Positions 17,601 to 24,583 of a DNA stretch of 64,000 bases are shown piece after piece. A program made the translations under genes and the position numbers. The DNA comes from an uncultured Clostridia bacterium (GTDB lineage: Bacteria; Bacillota; Clostridia; Christensenellales; Borkfalkiaceae): contig CANQMX010000005.1 in NCBI GenBank assembly GCA_947625095.1, forward strand, positions 16,145 through 80,144, in the 5' to 3' direction. Numbering within the stretch: position 1 is the stretch's first letter; the number at the start of each line of letters is the position of its first letter. The notes under the pieces were generated by a model, which was not told the DNA's origin, ran no database searches, and worked only from the letters and a program-made list of their open reading frames with translations.

Positions 17601-17997
17601 CCGCGCTCTCCGCTGCCGCATTCCAGCACGCCGCGAGGTATTCGCCGTAGGTGAGGCCGCGATAGGGCGCGGTCGCCGTGTGCACGATGAAAAATACCGC
17701 AACGGTGAGCAGCCCCAGGGAAAGCACCCAGCGGCGGGAGAGAATTTTCTTGCCGATGACAAGCCCGAAGGAGAGCACGACGACGGCGAGGAGGAGCGGA
17801 TAGGCCATAAACCCGAACACGCCCACAAAGAACGCCGTGATGGCGCGCCCCACATCGCCGAACAGGAACGGCCCCGTCACGATGATGAGAAAGGCGATCG
17901 CCGAAAACAGGAGAAGGGTCATGCCCACCGTCTCCCGAGAGATCACCGATAATTTTTTCTCCTTTTGCTTGTCCTCTCCGCGCCCAAACCCGTTCAC
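14689..17997 (-). CDS. ftsK: FtsK/SpoIIIE-type DNA translocase with repetitive linker
   Basis: Hexameric ATP-driven DNA pump at the division septum. From the chosen GTG start it has 1102 aa. Four N-terminal transmembrane helices (about 25-180) are followed by a very long Pro/Glu/Ala-rich linker (about 190-590). The alpha/beta motor has Walker A STGSGKS near residue 765. A gamma winged-helix domain follows (SLIQRKCSVGYNHAGKIIEW). The linker holds six tandem variants of SRFAPEE(G/R)xAP between about residues 398 and 462. I choose GTG 17997 because GGAGG stands seven bases upstream. The ATG at 18030 would place a perfect palindrome and the SD site inside the coding region. Whether its role is FtsK-like or SpoIIIE-like cannot be told from sequence. 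Confidence 0.93.
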   Translation of the reverse strand: MNGFGRGEDKQKEKKLSVISRETVGMTLLLFSAIAFLIIVTGPFLFGDVGRAITAFFVGVFGFMAYPLLLAVVVLSFGLVIGKKILSRRWVLSLGLLTVAVFFIVHTATAPYRGLTYGEYLAACWNAAAESAANGTGGGVIFGVIDYPICAVLTDAGAYVIFALLTALALYLVLLLTPLGKYISFSKSRARKRAPAPTPAPETAPRTEGTRPYPGAISFSELPGAPRASAGADTYAYAPPAYPAPPAQYSRANDAQARGRELLFGDDPAMNYRTNLIYDKDSYFNHRGATPPYAQQQQQQPRPATPPEEGGYGAQYAAQAEGERPAFPRKVMEERPRPSDGYSYPVDEDYDANYTQTPSYRAPEQPQERARDFYAHDVEQETFSSQPNVYDTPAPETPAPSRFAPEEGAAPSRFAPEERVAPPSRFAPEERVAPPSRFAPETPASSRFAPEEGAAPSRFAPEERTESPRPAAPEPPKAEPPQEEPEEESRESQFRSLFSRSFEERTHVERPLPFDRREPPREETPQEPAAEEDAPPPESRVFDADMRKGVAELFDDDDFDGGDYREEPTPAMPARDRARRELREEDFSAPPRVPAAAEEPPAPPAPPARHIYREYVRPSTANFTEYNDTVTMQEDEIERNTSIIVDTLAGFKVDAEVVKVTIGPAVTRYDIDIPRNITVGTVIKRDAEIAMRLHARDGVNMYANNMSGAISIEVPNAHRATVGIKSVLQAEEYQNAKEGSLMFVIGKDVENKNVCGNIAKMKHLLVAGSTGSGKSVCLNAMLISLICKYSPEDLRLILIDPKKVEFAVFDGLPHLMINEIIADAQKAVTALKWAIEEMERRYRLFEQKTREQHITVRNVDEYNGVRTEDEAKLPKIVIVVDELADLMAVAKKDIEERIQRLAQKARAAGIHLVIATQRPSVDVITGVIKGNLPTRLAFRVIQEVDSRTILDESGAEKLLGNGDMLFRTEGMFNCLRVQGAFLSSAEVQAVVDDIKANNEAYFDENVASFINSPGSSAGEGGMDEDDGSANPQYIRALGIVVKLGQASISLIQRKCSVGYNHAGKIIEWMEAMGYISPFDGKAKAREVLMTQEEFEAKYGKIN

Positions 17998-18011
17998 GAT
18001 ATTTCCTCCGT

Positions 18012-18030
18012 ATGTCCCCATAGGGGACAT
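18012..18030 (-). promoter_or_regulatory. Palindrome in the ftsK leader, just before the SD site
   Basis: ATGTCCCC and GGGGACAT, 8-bp perfect arms around a 3-nt centre. It lies between the predicted transcription start (about 18044) and the SD site GGAGG of the GTG start. It could be an RNA hairpin that modulates ribosome access or a DNA operator. It also explains why an ATG-start call at 18030 is misleading. Confidence 0.5.
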
Positions 18031-18050
18031 CGCCTATTTTTTCATTTTAC

Positions 18051-18080
18051 AGTATAGCATTTCCCGAAAAATTTTTCAAT
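18051..18080 (-). promoter_or_regulatory. Sigma-A promoter of the ftsK-rimO-pgsA-cinA-recA operon
   Basis: Minus strand TTGAAA (18080-18075), 18-bp spacer, TATACT (18056-18051). No other promoter is obvious between the overlapping genes down to recA. Confidence 0.6.
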
Positions 18081-18172
18081 GGATTTGCGTCACTTTTTCG
18101 CGGGTTTTTGCCTTTTCCTCCGCGCGCCCGCCCCTCGCCCGCCCCTTTCCCCGAAAAAGCAACAATAAAATG

Positions 18173-18200
18173 AAAAAACCGCCCCCCCTGCGGAGCGGTC
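18173..18200 (-). terminator. Terminator of the gene at 18246-19163
   Basis: On the minus strand the stem ACCGC / GCGGT (with a G-rich loop) is followed directly by TTTTTTCATTTTATTG, about 45 bases after the stop codon. The stem is short; the T tract is good. Confidence 0.55.
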
Positions 18201-18245
18201 TGTATGCTTTTTCGAGCGGCCTCGCGGCGCGCCTATTTTATGCGC

Positions 18246-19163
18246 TTATTTTATGCGCTTTCCCGTCGCCTTGATCTCCTTGGCGGCGAAAAGTTCGTCG
18301 CGGGTGAGCGCGGGGACTTCGTCGCTCTTGACGGGAACGACCTTGCCCTGCGTCAGTCCCCCGTTTTCCGCAAGGCGGGCGAGGAGATATTTTGCGTATT
18401 TTATCTTGCGGGGGGAATCAACCTTGAAGAGCATGGGCGTTGCCGCAAAGCGCTTCATGGAGGAGACGTCCTTTCCGCGATACTTTGTGCCCGCGTATTC
18501 CGCGGGGTCGAGGGCGAGCGCGAGGCACAACTTTTTGCCCTTGAATAGGATGGCGGCGGCGCGCTGCCTGCCGAGGCTGACGTTCTGCTGGCGGCGGCCG
18601 GAGCGGATGCGCAACTTTTTGTAACTTGCGATCTCGTCGACGAGTTCGGAATAGTACCCCTTGACGTCGTCCGCCGCGAGTACGAGGCGCGCCAGAAAGG
18701 AATAGGAATAGCGCACGCTGTACACTTCCGCGTCGTGCTCTTTGCCCTCGACGCCGAGCGCCGCGCGGAGGGCGGGGCTCATATCCCTTACGGCGAGCGA
18801 TTCGCCCGCAACGTCCCCCTCTGCGGGCGCGGCGGCGACGGCGATCTCTTCCGCCTCTTCCTCCTGCGCCGTCTCTCGCGCGATTTGTGCGGGCGCTTCC
18901 GCGATTTCCGCCGTCTCTTCCGCAACTTCTGCGGCCTCAACGACCTCTTCCGCAGGCTTGGCCTCTTCCGCAGCCTCAACAGCCTCCTCAACGGGCTTCG
19001 CAACCTCTTCAACGGGCTTCGCAACTTCCGCAGGCTTCGCGGTCTCTTCTATGGGCGCGGCGGGTTTTGTCCCCCTCTTTTTCAGCGCGTACCACACGGC
19101 GATTGCGCCTGCGAGCACGGCGACTGCCGCGATGACGATGGCAACGATTGCGCCGGTATTCAT
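18246..19163 (-). CDS. Membrane-anchored protein with Ala/Glu/Lys/Pro linker, function unknown
   Basis: A 305-aa protein. Residues 5-28 are one transmembrane helix (AIVAIVIAAVAVLAGAIAVWYAL) starting almost at the N-terminus, with KKRG after it, so the bulk is cytoplasmic by the positive-inside rule. Residues 35-120 are a low-complexity acidic linker with repeats such as AKPVEEVAKPVEEA. The C-terminal 170 residues form a basic, folded-looking domain (YSFLARLVLAADDVKGYYSELV, GRQRAAAILFKGKKLCLAL). I do not recognise this domain. Its many Arg/Lys residues could bind nucleic acid or anionic polymer. GAGGGGGGA precedes the ATG. It lies between spo0A and ftsK on the same strand but has its own terminator. 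Confidence 0.7.
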   Translation of the reverse strand: MNTGAIVAIVIAAVAVLAGAIAVWYALKKRGTKPAAPIEETAKPAEVAKPVEEVAKPVEEAVEAAEEAKPAEEVVEAAEVAEETAEIAEAPAQIARETAQEEEAEEIAVAAAPAEGDVAGESLAVRDMSPALRAALGVEGKEHDAEVYSVRYSYSFLARLVLAADDVKGYYSELVDEIASYKKLRIRSGRRQQNVSLGRQRAAAILFKGKKLCLALALDPAEYAGTKYRGKDVSSMKRFAATPMLFKVDSPRKIKYAKYLLARLAENGGLTQGKVVPVKSDEVPALTRDELFAAKEIKATGKRIK

Positions 19164-19221
19164 ATCGTATCCCCCCTCATTTGCTCTTGTTCGGTTGATT
19201 GAATTCTATCATTTCCGTCGC

Positions 19222-19241
19222 AAAAAAGCAAATGAATTTGC
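19222..19241 (-). terminator. Weak terminator after spo0A
   Basis: Minus strand stem GCAAAT / ATTTGC with 2-nt loop followed by TTTTTTG, about 40 bases after the spo0A stop. The stem is AT-rich and therefore weak. Confidence 0.45.
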
Positions 19242-19281
19242 AAAAAATTCACCCCGTGTGCCCATTTTTTTGCCGTGCGCG

Positions 19282-20040
19282 CTATACCATGCTCTCGAGG
19301 ATGAGTTTATCGGCGACGAGGGCGATAAATTCGCTGTTGGTGGGTTTTTCCGTGCCGATGTAGACGCGCGCGCCGAAGATGGCGTTGACGGCGTCGATGC
19401 GCCCCCTGTTCCACGCGACCTCGATGGCGTGGCGGATGGCGCGCTCCACCTTGCTCGCGGAAGTGTTGAACCGCTCGCCGATGATGGGGTACAGCCCCTT
19501 TGTGACGTTGTTGATGATGTGGGGGTCGTTGACCGCCATCTTGATGCCCTCGCGCAGGTAGTTGTACCCCTTGATGTGCGGCGGGATGCCGATGGAGATG
19601 AAGATATTGGAGATGCGCTCGTCGAGGGAGGCGGGACGGCGGCGTTCATACTTTTCCCGCCCCGCGGCGTATTCCGGCCCCGCGGTGAGTTCCATGGCGC
19701 GCTCGCCCACGATCTCCGCCGAGACGGGCTTCATGAAGTAGTACCGCGCCCCGAGCGCGATGGTGCGGTTGATGATGGCGTCGTCCGAGAAGTTGCCGAG
19801 CACGATGAAATCCGTCTTTCTGCCGCTGCGCTTTGCCTCTTCCAGCACGGTGAAGCCGTCCATGTTTTTGAGAAAGAGGCTGATGACGGCAACGTTGGGG
19901 GAGAACTTTTCGAGCAGTTTTATCCCCTCTTCGCCGTCGCCCGAAACGCCGCAGACCTCGCAGTCCTTCTGCGTGGAAAAATACCTTGCAAGTTCGCCCG
20001 CAAACGCCTCGTTGCTTTCCAAAATCAAAATTCGTTTCAT
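19282..20040 (-). CDS. spo0A: Spo0A-type response regulator lacking the phosphoacceptor aspartate
   Basis: A 252-aa protein. The C-terminal DNA-binding domain is unmistakably Spo0A: GIPPHIKGYNYLREGI, NNVTKGLYPIIGERF, the recognition helix SKVERAIRHAIEVAWNRG, and IGTEKPTNSEFIALVADKL. The N-terminal receiver is well preserved in length and in K104 (YYFMKP) but has lost key residues. The phosphoacceptor position is S54 (PNVAVISLFLKNMDG, where Bacillus subtilis has PDVLVLDIIMPHLDG). The acidic pair is E8-S9 (LILESN instead of VADDN). The switch Thr is G82 (IVLGNF instead of IMLTAF). Phosphorelay control as known should therefore be impossible. spoIVB and recN, the usual neighbours, are absent; an ABC-F gene lies upstream. 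The SD site is weak (AGGCGG). Confidence 0.93.
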   Translation of the reverse strand: MKRILILESNEAFAGELARYFSTQKDCEVCGVSGDGEEGIKLLEKFSPNVAVISLFLKNMDGFTVLEEAKRSGRKTDFIVLGNFSDDAIINRTIALGARYYFMKPVSAEIVGERAMELTAGPEYAAGREKYERRRPASLDERISNIFISIGIPPHIKGYNYLREGIKMAVNDPHIINNVTKGLYPIIGERFNTSASKVERAIRHAIEVAWNRGRIDAVNAIFGARVYIGTEKPTNSEFIALVADKLILESMV

Positions 20041-20072
20041 AATGTTTTCCGCCTTTTTTTGAGAGTAATCGC

Positions 20073-20101
20073 ATTATAATATACGAATTTGGATTTGTAA
20101 A
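20073..20101 (-). promoter_or_regulatory. Sigma-A promoter of spo0A
   Basis: Minus strand TTTACA (20101-20096), 17-bp spacer, TATAAT (20078-20073). Upstream, between 20107 and 20160, the AT-rich sequence repeats TTTTGTACAAAATTC / TTTTACAAAATTC / TTTTTGTAAAAAATT, which may be binding sites. No sigma-H promoter is evident. Confidence 0.75.
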
Positions 20102-20184
20102 GTCATTTTTGTACAAAATTCAAAAATTATTTTACAAAATTCATCGATTTTTGTAAAAAATTGTCGGAAGCGAATTTTCTTGTC

Positions 20185-20216
20185 AAAAAAAGAGCGCCCC
20201 GCGGCGCTCTTTTTTG
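20185..20216 (-). terminator. Terminator of the ABC-F gene
   Basis: Perfect stem AGAGCGCC / GGCGCTCT extended by A and T runs, loop CCGC on the plus strand. It lies five bases after the stop of the leftward ABC-F gene. A and T tracts on both sides could make it bidirectional. Confidence 0.85.
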
Positions 20217-20220
20217 CCCC

Positions 20221-21801
20221 TCACGAGGCGTTCACGATGTCGAGATATTCATCGAACGTGACATTCTTGTCGAATGTCTTTGTGCCGTCGAGCACGATGA
20301 TGCGATTGCAGACGGTATTCATGAGTTCCTGGTCGTGCGAGGTGAGAAGCATACACCCCTTGAACGCCATCAGCCCGTTGTTGAGCGAGGTGATGCTCTC
20401 GAGGTCGAGGTGGTTGGTGGGCTCATCGAAGATGAGGAAGTTCCCGCCCTCGAGCATCATTTTGGCGAGCATACAGCGCACCTTTTCGCCGCCCGAGAGC
20501 ACTTTGGCCTCTTTGAGCGCCTCCTCGCCCGAGAAGAGCATCCGTCCCAGCCACCCGCGGAGGTACTCCTCGTAGTGGTCCTTGGAGAACTGCGAGAGCC
20601 ACTGCACGAGGGTGAGCGAGACGCCCTCGAAAAATTCGTTGTTGTTGGTGGGGAAGTAGGAAGTCTCTATGGTCTTTCCCCACTTCACCGTACCCGCGTC
20701 GGGCTGTTCCCTGCCCATCAGAATTTCGTAGAGCATGGTGACGGAGGTGGACTTATCGGAGACGATGCCGATCTTCTCCCCCTTCTGCACCGTAAAGGTG
20801 ACGTTCTCGAAATATCCCTTCTTGGTGAGGTTTTCGACGGCGAGGATATCGTTCCCGATCTCGCGCTCGAACTTGAAGTCGATGAAGGGATACTTGCGAA
20901 GCGACGGCTTGAAGTCGGAGATGGTGAGTTTTTCGAGTTCCTTCTTGCGCGAAGTCGCCTGCCGCGACTTAGAGGCGTTGGCGGCGAACCGCGCGATAAA
21001 CTCTTTCAGCTCGGCGGCGCGCTGTTCGGCCTTCTTGTTGGCGTCGCGCTGCTGCCGCGCCATGAGCTGGGAGGTCTGATACCAAAAATCGTAGTTGCCG
21101 AGGTAGAGGTTGATCTTGCCGAAGTCGACGTCGAGGATGTGCGTGCAGACCTTATTCAAAAAGTGCCTGTTGTGCGAGACGATGATGATGGTGTTCTCGA
21201 AGTCCAAAAGGTAATTCTCGAGCCAGCGCACCGTCTTTAAGTCGAGGTTGTTGGTCGGCTCGTCCAAGAGGAGCACGTCGGGGTTGCCGAAGAGCGCCTG
21301 CGCGAGGAGCACGCGCACCTTTTGCTTGCCGTCCAGCTCCCCCATCGTCATGTAGTGATATTCTGAGGGGATATCGAGTTCGTTGAGCAGGGTCTGCGCC
21401 TCGCTCTCCGCCTCCCAGCCGCCGAGTTCGGCGAACTCCGCTTCGAGTTCGGCCGCCCGCACGCCGTCCTCCTCGGTAAATTCGGCGTGGGCGTAGAGGG
21501 CGTCCTTTTCGTCCATGATGCGCACCAGCCGCTCGTGCCCGAGCATCACGGTGCGGAGCACCGTCTCGAAGTCGTACTTATTTTGGTTCTGCGCGAGAAC
21601 GGACATCCGCTCGTTCTTATCCAGCGTGACGTCGCCCTTGTTCGGCTCGATCTCGCCCGAGAGCACCTTCAAAAAGGTGGATTTTCCCGCGCCGTTCGCG
21701 CCGATGATGCCGTAGCAGTTGCCCTTGGTGAATTTTAAGTTGACGTCCTCGAACAGTTTTTTGCTTCCGTATTGCAGACTGACGCCGTTGACCTGTAACA
21801 T
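20221..21801 (-). CDS. ABC-F family ATPase, YkpA/YbiT type
   Basis: A cytosolic tandem-ATPase protein of 526 aa without membrane segments, expected to act on ribosomes. NBD1 has Walker A GANGAGKST and LLLDEPTNNLDL, with the linker signature changed to MGELDGKQ. The interdomain linker is EFIARFAANASKSRQATSRK. NBD2 has an intact signature LSGGEKVRC and FDEPTNHLDLES, but its Walker A reads SDKSTSVTML with no GK[ST]. That loss is also seen in Bacillus YkpA (RNELAVTTL), so it is a subfamily trait, not decay. The pattern through FPTNNNEFFEG also matches this subfamily. It is not a clear match to drug-resistance ABC-F groups. Confidence 0.9.
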   Translation of the reverse strand: MLQVNGVSLQYGSKKLFEDVNLKFTKGNCYGIIGANGAGKSTFLKVLSGEIEPNKGDVTLDKNERMSVLAQNQNKYDFETVLRTVMLGHERLVRIMDEKDALYAHAEFTEEDGVRAAELEAEFAELGGWEAESEAQTLLNELDIPSEYHYMTMGELDGKQKVRVLLAQALFGNPDVLLLDEPTNNLDLKTVRWLENYLLDFENTIIIVSHNRHFLNKVCTHILDVDFGKINLYLGNYDFWYQTSQLMARQQRDANKKAEQRAAELKEFIARFAANASKSRQATSRKKELEKLTISDFKPSLRKYPFIDFKFEREIGNDILAVENLTKKGYFENVTFTVQKGEKIGIVSDKSTSVTMLYEILMGREQPDAGTVKWGKTIETSYFPTNNNEFFEGVSLTLVQWLSQFSKDHYEEYLRGWLGRMLFSGEEALKEAKVLSGGEKVRCMLAKMMLEGGNFLIFDEPTNHLDLESITSLNNGLMAFKGCMLLTSHDQELMNTVCNRIIVLDGTKTFDKNVTFDEYLDIVNAS

Positions 21802-21875
21802 ATCGCCCTCTTTGTTTGTTTTTCATGGAAGATTATACCATACCTTCGGGCCTTGGGGCAAGCGTTTTAAGAGGA

Positions 21876-21903
21876 TTGACAAAAATCCCGCTTTGGATAT
21901 AAT
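21876..21903 (+). promoter_or_regulatory. Sigma-A promoter of the Fe-alcohol dehydrogenase gene
   Basis: TTGACA (21876-21881), 16-bp spacer, TATAAT (21898-21903), both perfect. The predicted start near 21910 coincides with an in-frame ATG at 21910; the better-supported start codon is at 21949. Confidence 0.85.
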
Positions 21904-21948
21904 GGAAATATGAACACTTATTATGCGATGTTTTGCAGGTGGGTGCAT

Positions 21949-23103
21949 ATGGGGCTGAAACTTTTTTCGCCCCTCCTCCCCTACCAAGCCCCCGCGGCGG
22001 CGGACTACGCGGCGCTGCCCGCCTTTTTCAAGGAGAAGAAGGCGAAGCGCGTGCTCGTCGTGACGGGGAAGAACGTCCGCGCGCACGGGCTGTGCGAACC
22101 CCTCCTTGCCGCACTCAAAGGGGCGGGGATCGACGCGGAAATTTTTGACGACGTGCCCGCAAATCCCACGGTGGAATGTGTGGAGGCGGCGCTCACGGCG
22201 TACCGCAACGCCAACTGCGACTGCGTGGCGGCGGTGGGCGGAGGCTCTCCCATGGACTGTGCCAAGGGCGTGTGCGCGCGGGCGGCCTCCCCCAAAAAGC
22301 CGCTCTCCGCAATGCGGGGCGCGCTCAAAGTGAAGGGCAAGACGCCGCCGCTTATCGCCGTGCCCACGACGGCAGGCTCGGGCAGCGAGGCGACGGCCGC
22401 CGCCGTCTTTACCGATGGGAACACGCACGATAAATTCGCCGTGTTCTCCTTCAAACTCGTACCCGACCTCGTCATTCTCGACCCTGCGCTCACCCTCACC
22501 CTGCCCCCTGCGGCGACCGCCGAGACGGGCATGGACGCTCTGACCCACGCGGTGGAGGCGTACATTGGCAGGGCGACGAGCAGGCGCTCCCGCAGGCTGG
22601 CGACGGAGGCGGCGAAAAATATCTTTTCCGCCCTCCCCGCGGCATACGCGAACGGCAATGACCGCGCCGCGCGGGAGAAGATGGCGCAGGCGGCATTTGC
22701 GGCGGGCGAGGCGTTCACCCGATCCTATGTGGGATATGTGCACGCGCTCGCGCACGCCTTGGGGGGCGCGTACGACCTGCCGCACGGGCGGCTGTGCGCC
22801 GTGCTGCTCGCCCCGACGCTGCGCGCCTACGGAAAGAGCGCGCACAAAAAACTCGCGCGCCTCGCCGCGGCGTGCGGCTTCTGCGGGAAGGAGACCCCGG
22901 TAGCCGAGGCGGCGGAAATTTTCATCAAAAAAACCGAGGAACTCCGCCGCGCGCTGGAGATCCCCGAAAAAATTTCCGTCGGGGAAGGCGATATCCCCGC
23001 CCTCGCGCAGCACGCCGCAAGGGAGGCAAATCCCCTCTACCCCGTGCCGCGCCTCTTGGACGAGGGGCAACTCGCGCAAATTTTACGCAAAGTACAAATT
23101 TGA
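21949..23103 (+). CDS. Iron-containing alcohol dehydrogenase
   Basis: Group III NAD(P)H-dependent alcohol or aldehyde reductase of 384 aa. The nucleotide-binding motif GGGSPMDCAK is at about 97-106, then PTTAGSGSEATAAAVF. The metal ligands lie in ETGMDALTHAVEAY and in VHALAHALGGAYDLPHG. It probably disposes of reducing equivalents in fermentation; the substrate (ethanol, butanol, 1,3-propanediol or other) cannot be told. I start at 21949, where GGTGGG precedes the ATG and the protein begins MGLKLFSPLL like relatives. An ATG at 21910 would add MNTYYAMFCRWVH from a leaderless message. Tryptophanase follows with its own promoter. Confidence 0.85.
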   Translation: MGLKLFSPLLPYQAPAAADYAALPAFFKEKKAKRVLVVTGKNVRAHGLCEPLLAALKGAGIDAEIFDDVPANPTVECVEAALTAYRNANCDCVAAVGGGSPMDCAKGVCARAASPKKPLSAMRGALKVKGKTPPLIAVPTTAGSGSEATAAAVFTDGNTHDKFAVFSFKLVPDLVILDPALTLTLPPAATAETGMDALTHAVEAYIGRATSRRSRRLATEAAKNIFSALPAAYANGNDRAAREKMAQAAFAAGEAFTRSYVGYVHALAHALGGAYDLPHGRLCAVLLAPTLRAYGKSAHKKLARLAAACGFCGKETPVAEAAEIFIKKTEELRRALEIPEKISVGEGDIPALAQHAAREANPLYPVPRLLDEGQLAQILRKVQI

Positions 23104-23112
23104 CGGAGGGGA

Positions 23113-23140
23113 TTGACTTTTTCCGCTCCGCCGCTATAAT
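23113..23140 (+). promoter_or_regulatory. Sigma-A promoter of tnaA
   Basis: TTGACT (23113-23118), 16-bp spacer, TATAAT (23135-23140), then a 23-nt leader with AAGGGG before the ATG. No room exists for a TnaC-like leader peptide, so tryptophan attenuation of the Escherichia coli kind is not present. Confidence 0.8.
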
Positions 23141-23169
23141 AAAATTACATTCGAAAAAGGGGAAAATTT

Positions 23170-24546
23170 ATGAAACCTATCTACTATCCAGAGCCCTTCC
23201 GCATCAAGAGCGTGGAACCGCTGCGGATCTTGACGCGCGAGGAGCGCGAGGAGAGGATAAAGGCCGCGCACTATAATATGTTCGCCCTCGCCGCCCGCGA
23301 TGTGTACATCGACCTCTTAACGGACAGCGGCACAGGCGCGATGAGCACGCAGCAATGGGCGGGCGTGATGGTGGGCGACGAATCGTATGCGGGCGCGGAC
23401 TGCTATTATAAGGTGCAGGAGGTCGCACAGGAGATCTTCGGGCTTCCCTACATCCAGCTCGTGCACCAGGGGCGCGCCGCCGAAAAAGTGCTGCTCCCCG
23501 TTCTGCTCGCTGGCAAGAAGTACGCCATCGCCAATATGCACTTCGATACGACGCGGGCGCACGTTGAACTCGCGGGGGCGCGCGCCATCGACTGCGTCGT
23601 GCCCGAAGCCCTCGATACGACGGCGAAGTACGACTTCAAGGGCAACATGGATGTCGCCCGCCTCGAAGGGTACATCAAGGAACTCGGCGCAAAGAACATC
23701 GGCGTCGTCATCATGACGGTCACCAACAACTCCGCGGGCGGCCAGCCCGTCTCGGTGGAAAATATCCGCAAGACGCGCGACCTTGCGCATCGGTACGGAA
23801 TTCCCTTTATGATAGACGCCGCGCGCTACGCCGAGAACGCCTACTTTGTAAAAGAGCGCGAGGCGGAATTCAAAAATTCCGCCATTCCCGCCATCGTCAA
23901 GGCGATGTTCGAGGGCGCGGACTGCTTTACGATGAGCGCGAAGAAGGACGCCATCGTCAACATGGGCGGACTCATCGGCTGCCGCGACGGCAAAATTTTC
24001 GAGGCCGTCAAACAGCGGTGCATCTCCTTTGAGGGCTTCATCACCTACGGCGGGATGTCGGGGCGGGACATCGAAGCGCTCGCCCAAGGCCTGAAAGAGG
24101 GCGTCGACGAGCACTACCTTAAATACCGCATCGGGCAGATGCAGTACCTTGCGGCGCGGCTCGACGAAGCGGGCATCGCCTACCAAAGCCCCGTCGGCGG
24201 GCACGCCGTGTTCGTGGACGCCAAAAAACTTCTGCCCCACATTCCATATTACCAATTCCCCGCGCAGGCGCTCTCCGTCGAACTCTATTTGGAGGCGGGC
24301 ATCCGCGCGTGCGACATCGGCTCCTTCATGCTCGGCAACGACCCCGATACGGGCAAACAACTTGAAGCGGATTTTGAATTTACCCGCCTCGCCGTTCCCC
24401 GTCGGGTGTACACGCAGTCCCACCTCGACGTCATCGCCGACGCCCTCATCAACATCAAGGAGCGCGCCGCCGACATCCGCGGCTACAAAATTGTGGAAGA
24501 GCCGCCCATCCTGCGGCACTTCACCGCAAAACTCGCGCCCATTTGA
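23170..24546 (+). CDS. tnaA: Tryptophanase
   Basis: PLP enzyme cleaving L-tryptophan to indole, pyruvate and ammonia. It has 458 aa. The PLP-lysine motif is [12 protein letters not shown] with K259 as the Schiff-base residue. The family blocks [14 protein letters not shown] and [13 protein letters not shown] are intact. Tyrosine phenol-lyase is the main alternative. The C-terminal LRHFTAKL, with His at the position where that enzyme has Phe, and SAKKD instead of SGKKD, favour tryptophanase. The gene stands alone between a promoter and a strong terminator; no tnaB permease is adjacent. Confidence 0.92.
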   Translation: MKPIYYPEPFRIKSVEPLRILTREEREERIKAAHYNMFALAARDVYIDLLTDSGTGAMSTQQWAGVMVGDESYAGADCYYKVQEVAQEIFGLPYIQLVHQGRAAEKVLLPVLLAGKKYAIANMHFDTTRAHVELAGARAIDCVVPEALDTTAKYDFKGNMDVARLEGYIKELGAKNIGVVIMTVTNNSAGGQPVSVENIRKTRDLAHRYGIPFMIDAARYAENAYFVKEREAEFKNSAIPAIVKAMFEGADCFTMSAKKDAIVNMGGLIGCRDGKIFEAVKQRCISFEGFITYGGMSGRDIEALAQGLKEGVDEHYLKYRIGQMQYLAARLDEAGIAYQSPVGGHAVFVDAKKLLPHIPYYQFPAQALSVELYLEAGIRACDIGSFMLGNDPDTGKQLEADFEFTRLAVPRRVYTQSHLDVIADALINIKERAADIRGYKIVEEPPILRHFTAKLAPI

Positions 24547-24550
24547 TTGT

Positions 24551-24583
24551 AAAAAATCGCCGACCGAAGTCGGCGATTTTTTT
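24551..24583 (+). terminator. Bidirectional terminator between tnaA and the DUF368 gene
   Basis: Stem AAAAAATCGCCGAC (24551-24564) with GTCGGCGATTTTTTT (24569-24583), loop CGAA. It has A and T runs on both sides and overlaps the stop codon of the convergent gene by two bases, so it can serve both. Confidence 0.9.

Noticed and set aside
20161..20168. A Spo0A box (TGTCGGA) near spo0A
   Set aside because: One mismatch to TGTCGAA in a 7-bp site, located nearer the ABC-F terminator than the spo0A promoter; not distinguishable from chance.
20221..21801. Decay of the ABC-F protein because NBD2 lacks Walker A GK[ST]
   Set aside because: The YkpA subfamily of Bacillus shows the same loss, while the signature and Walker B of NBD2 are intact, so this is a family trait.
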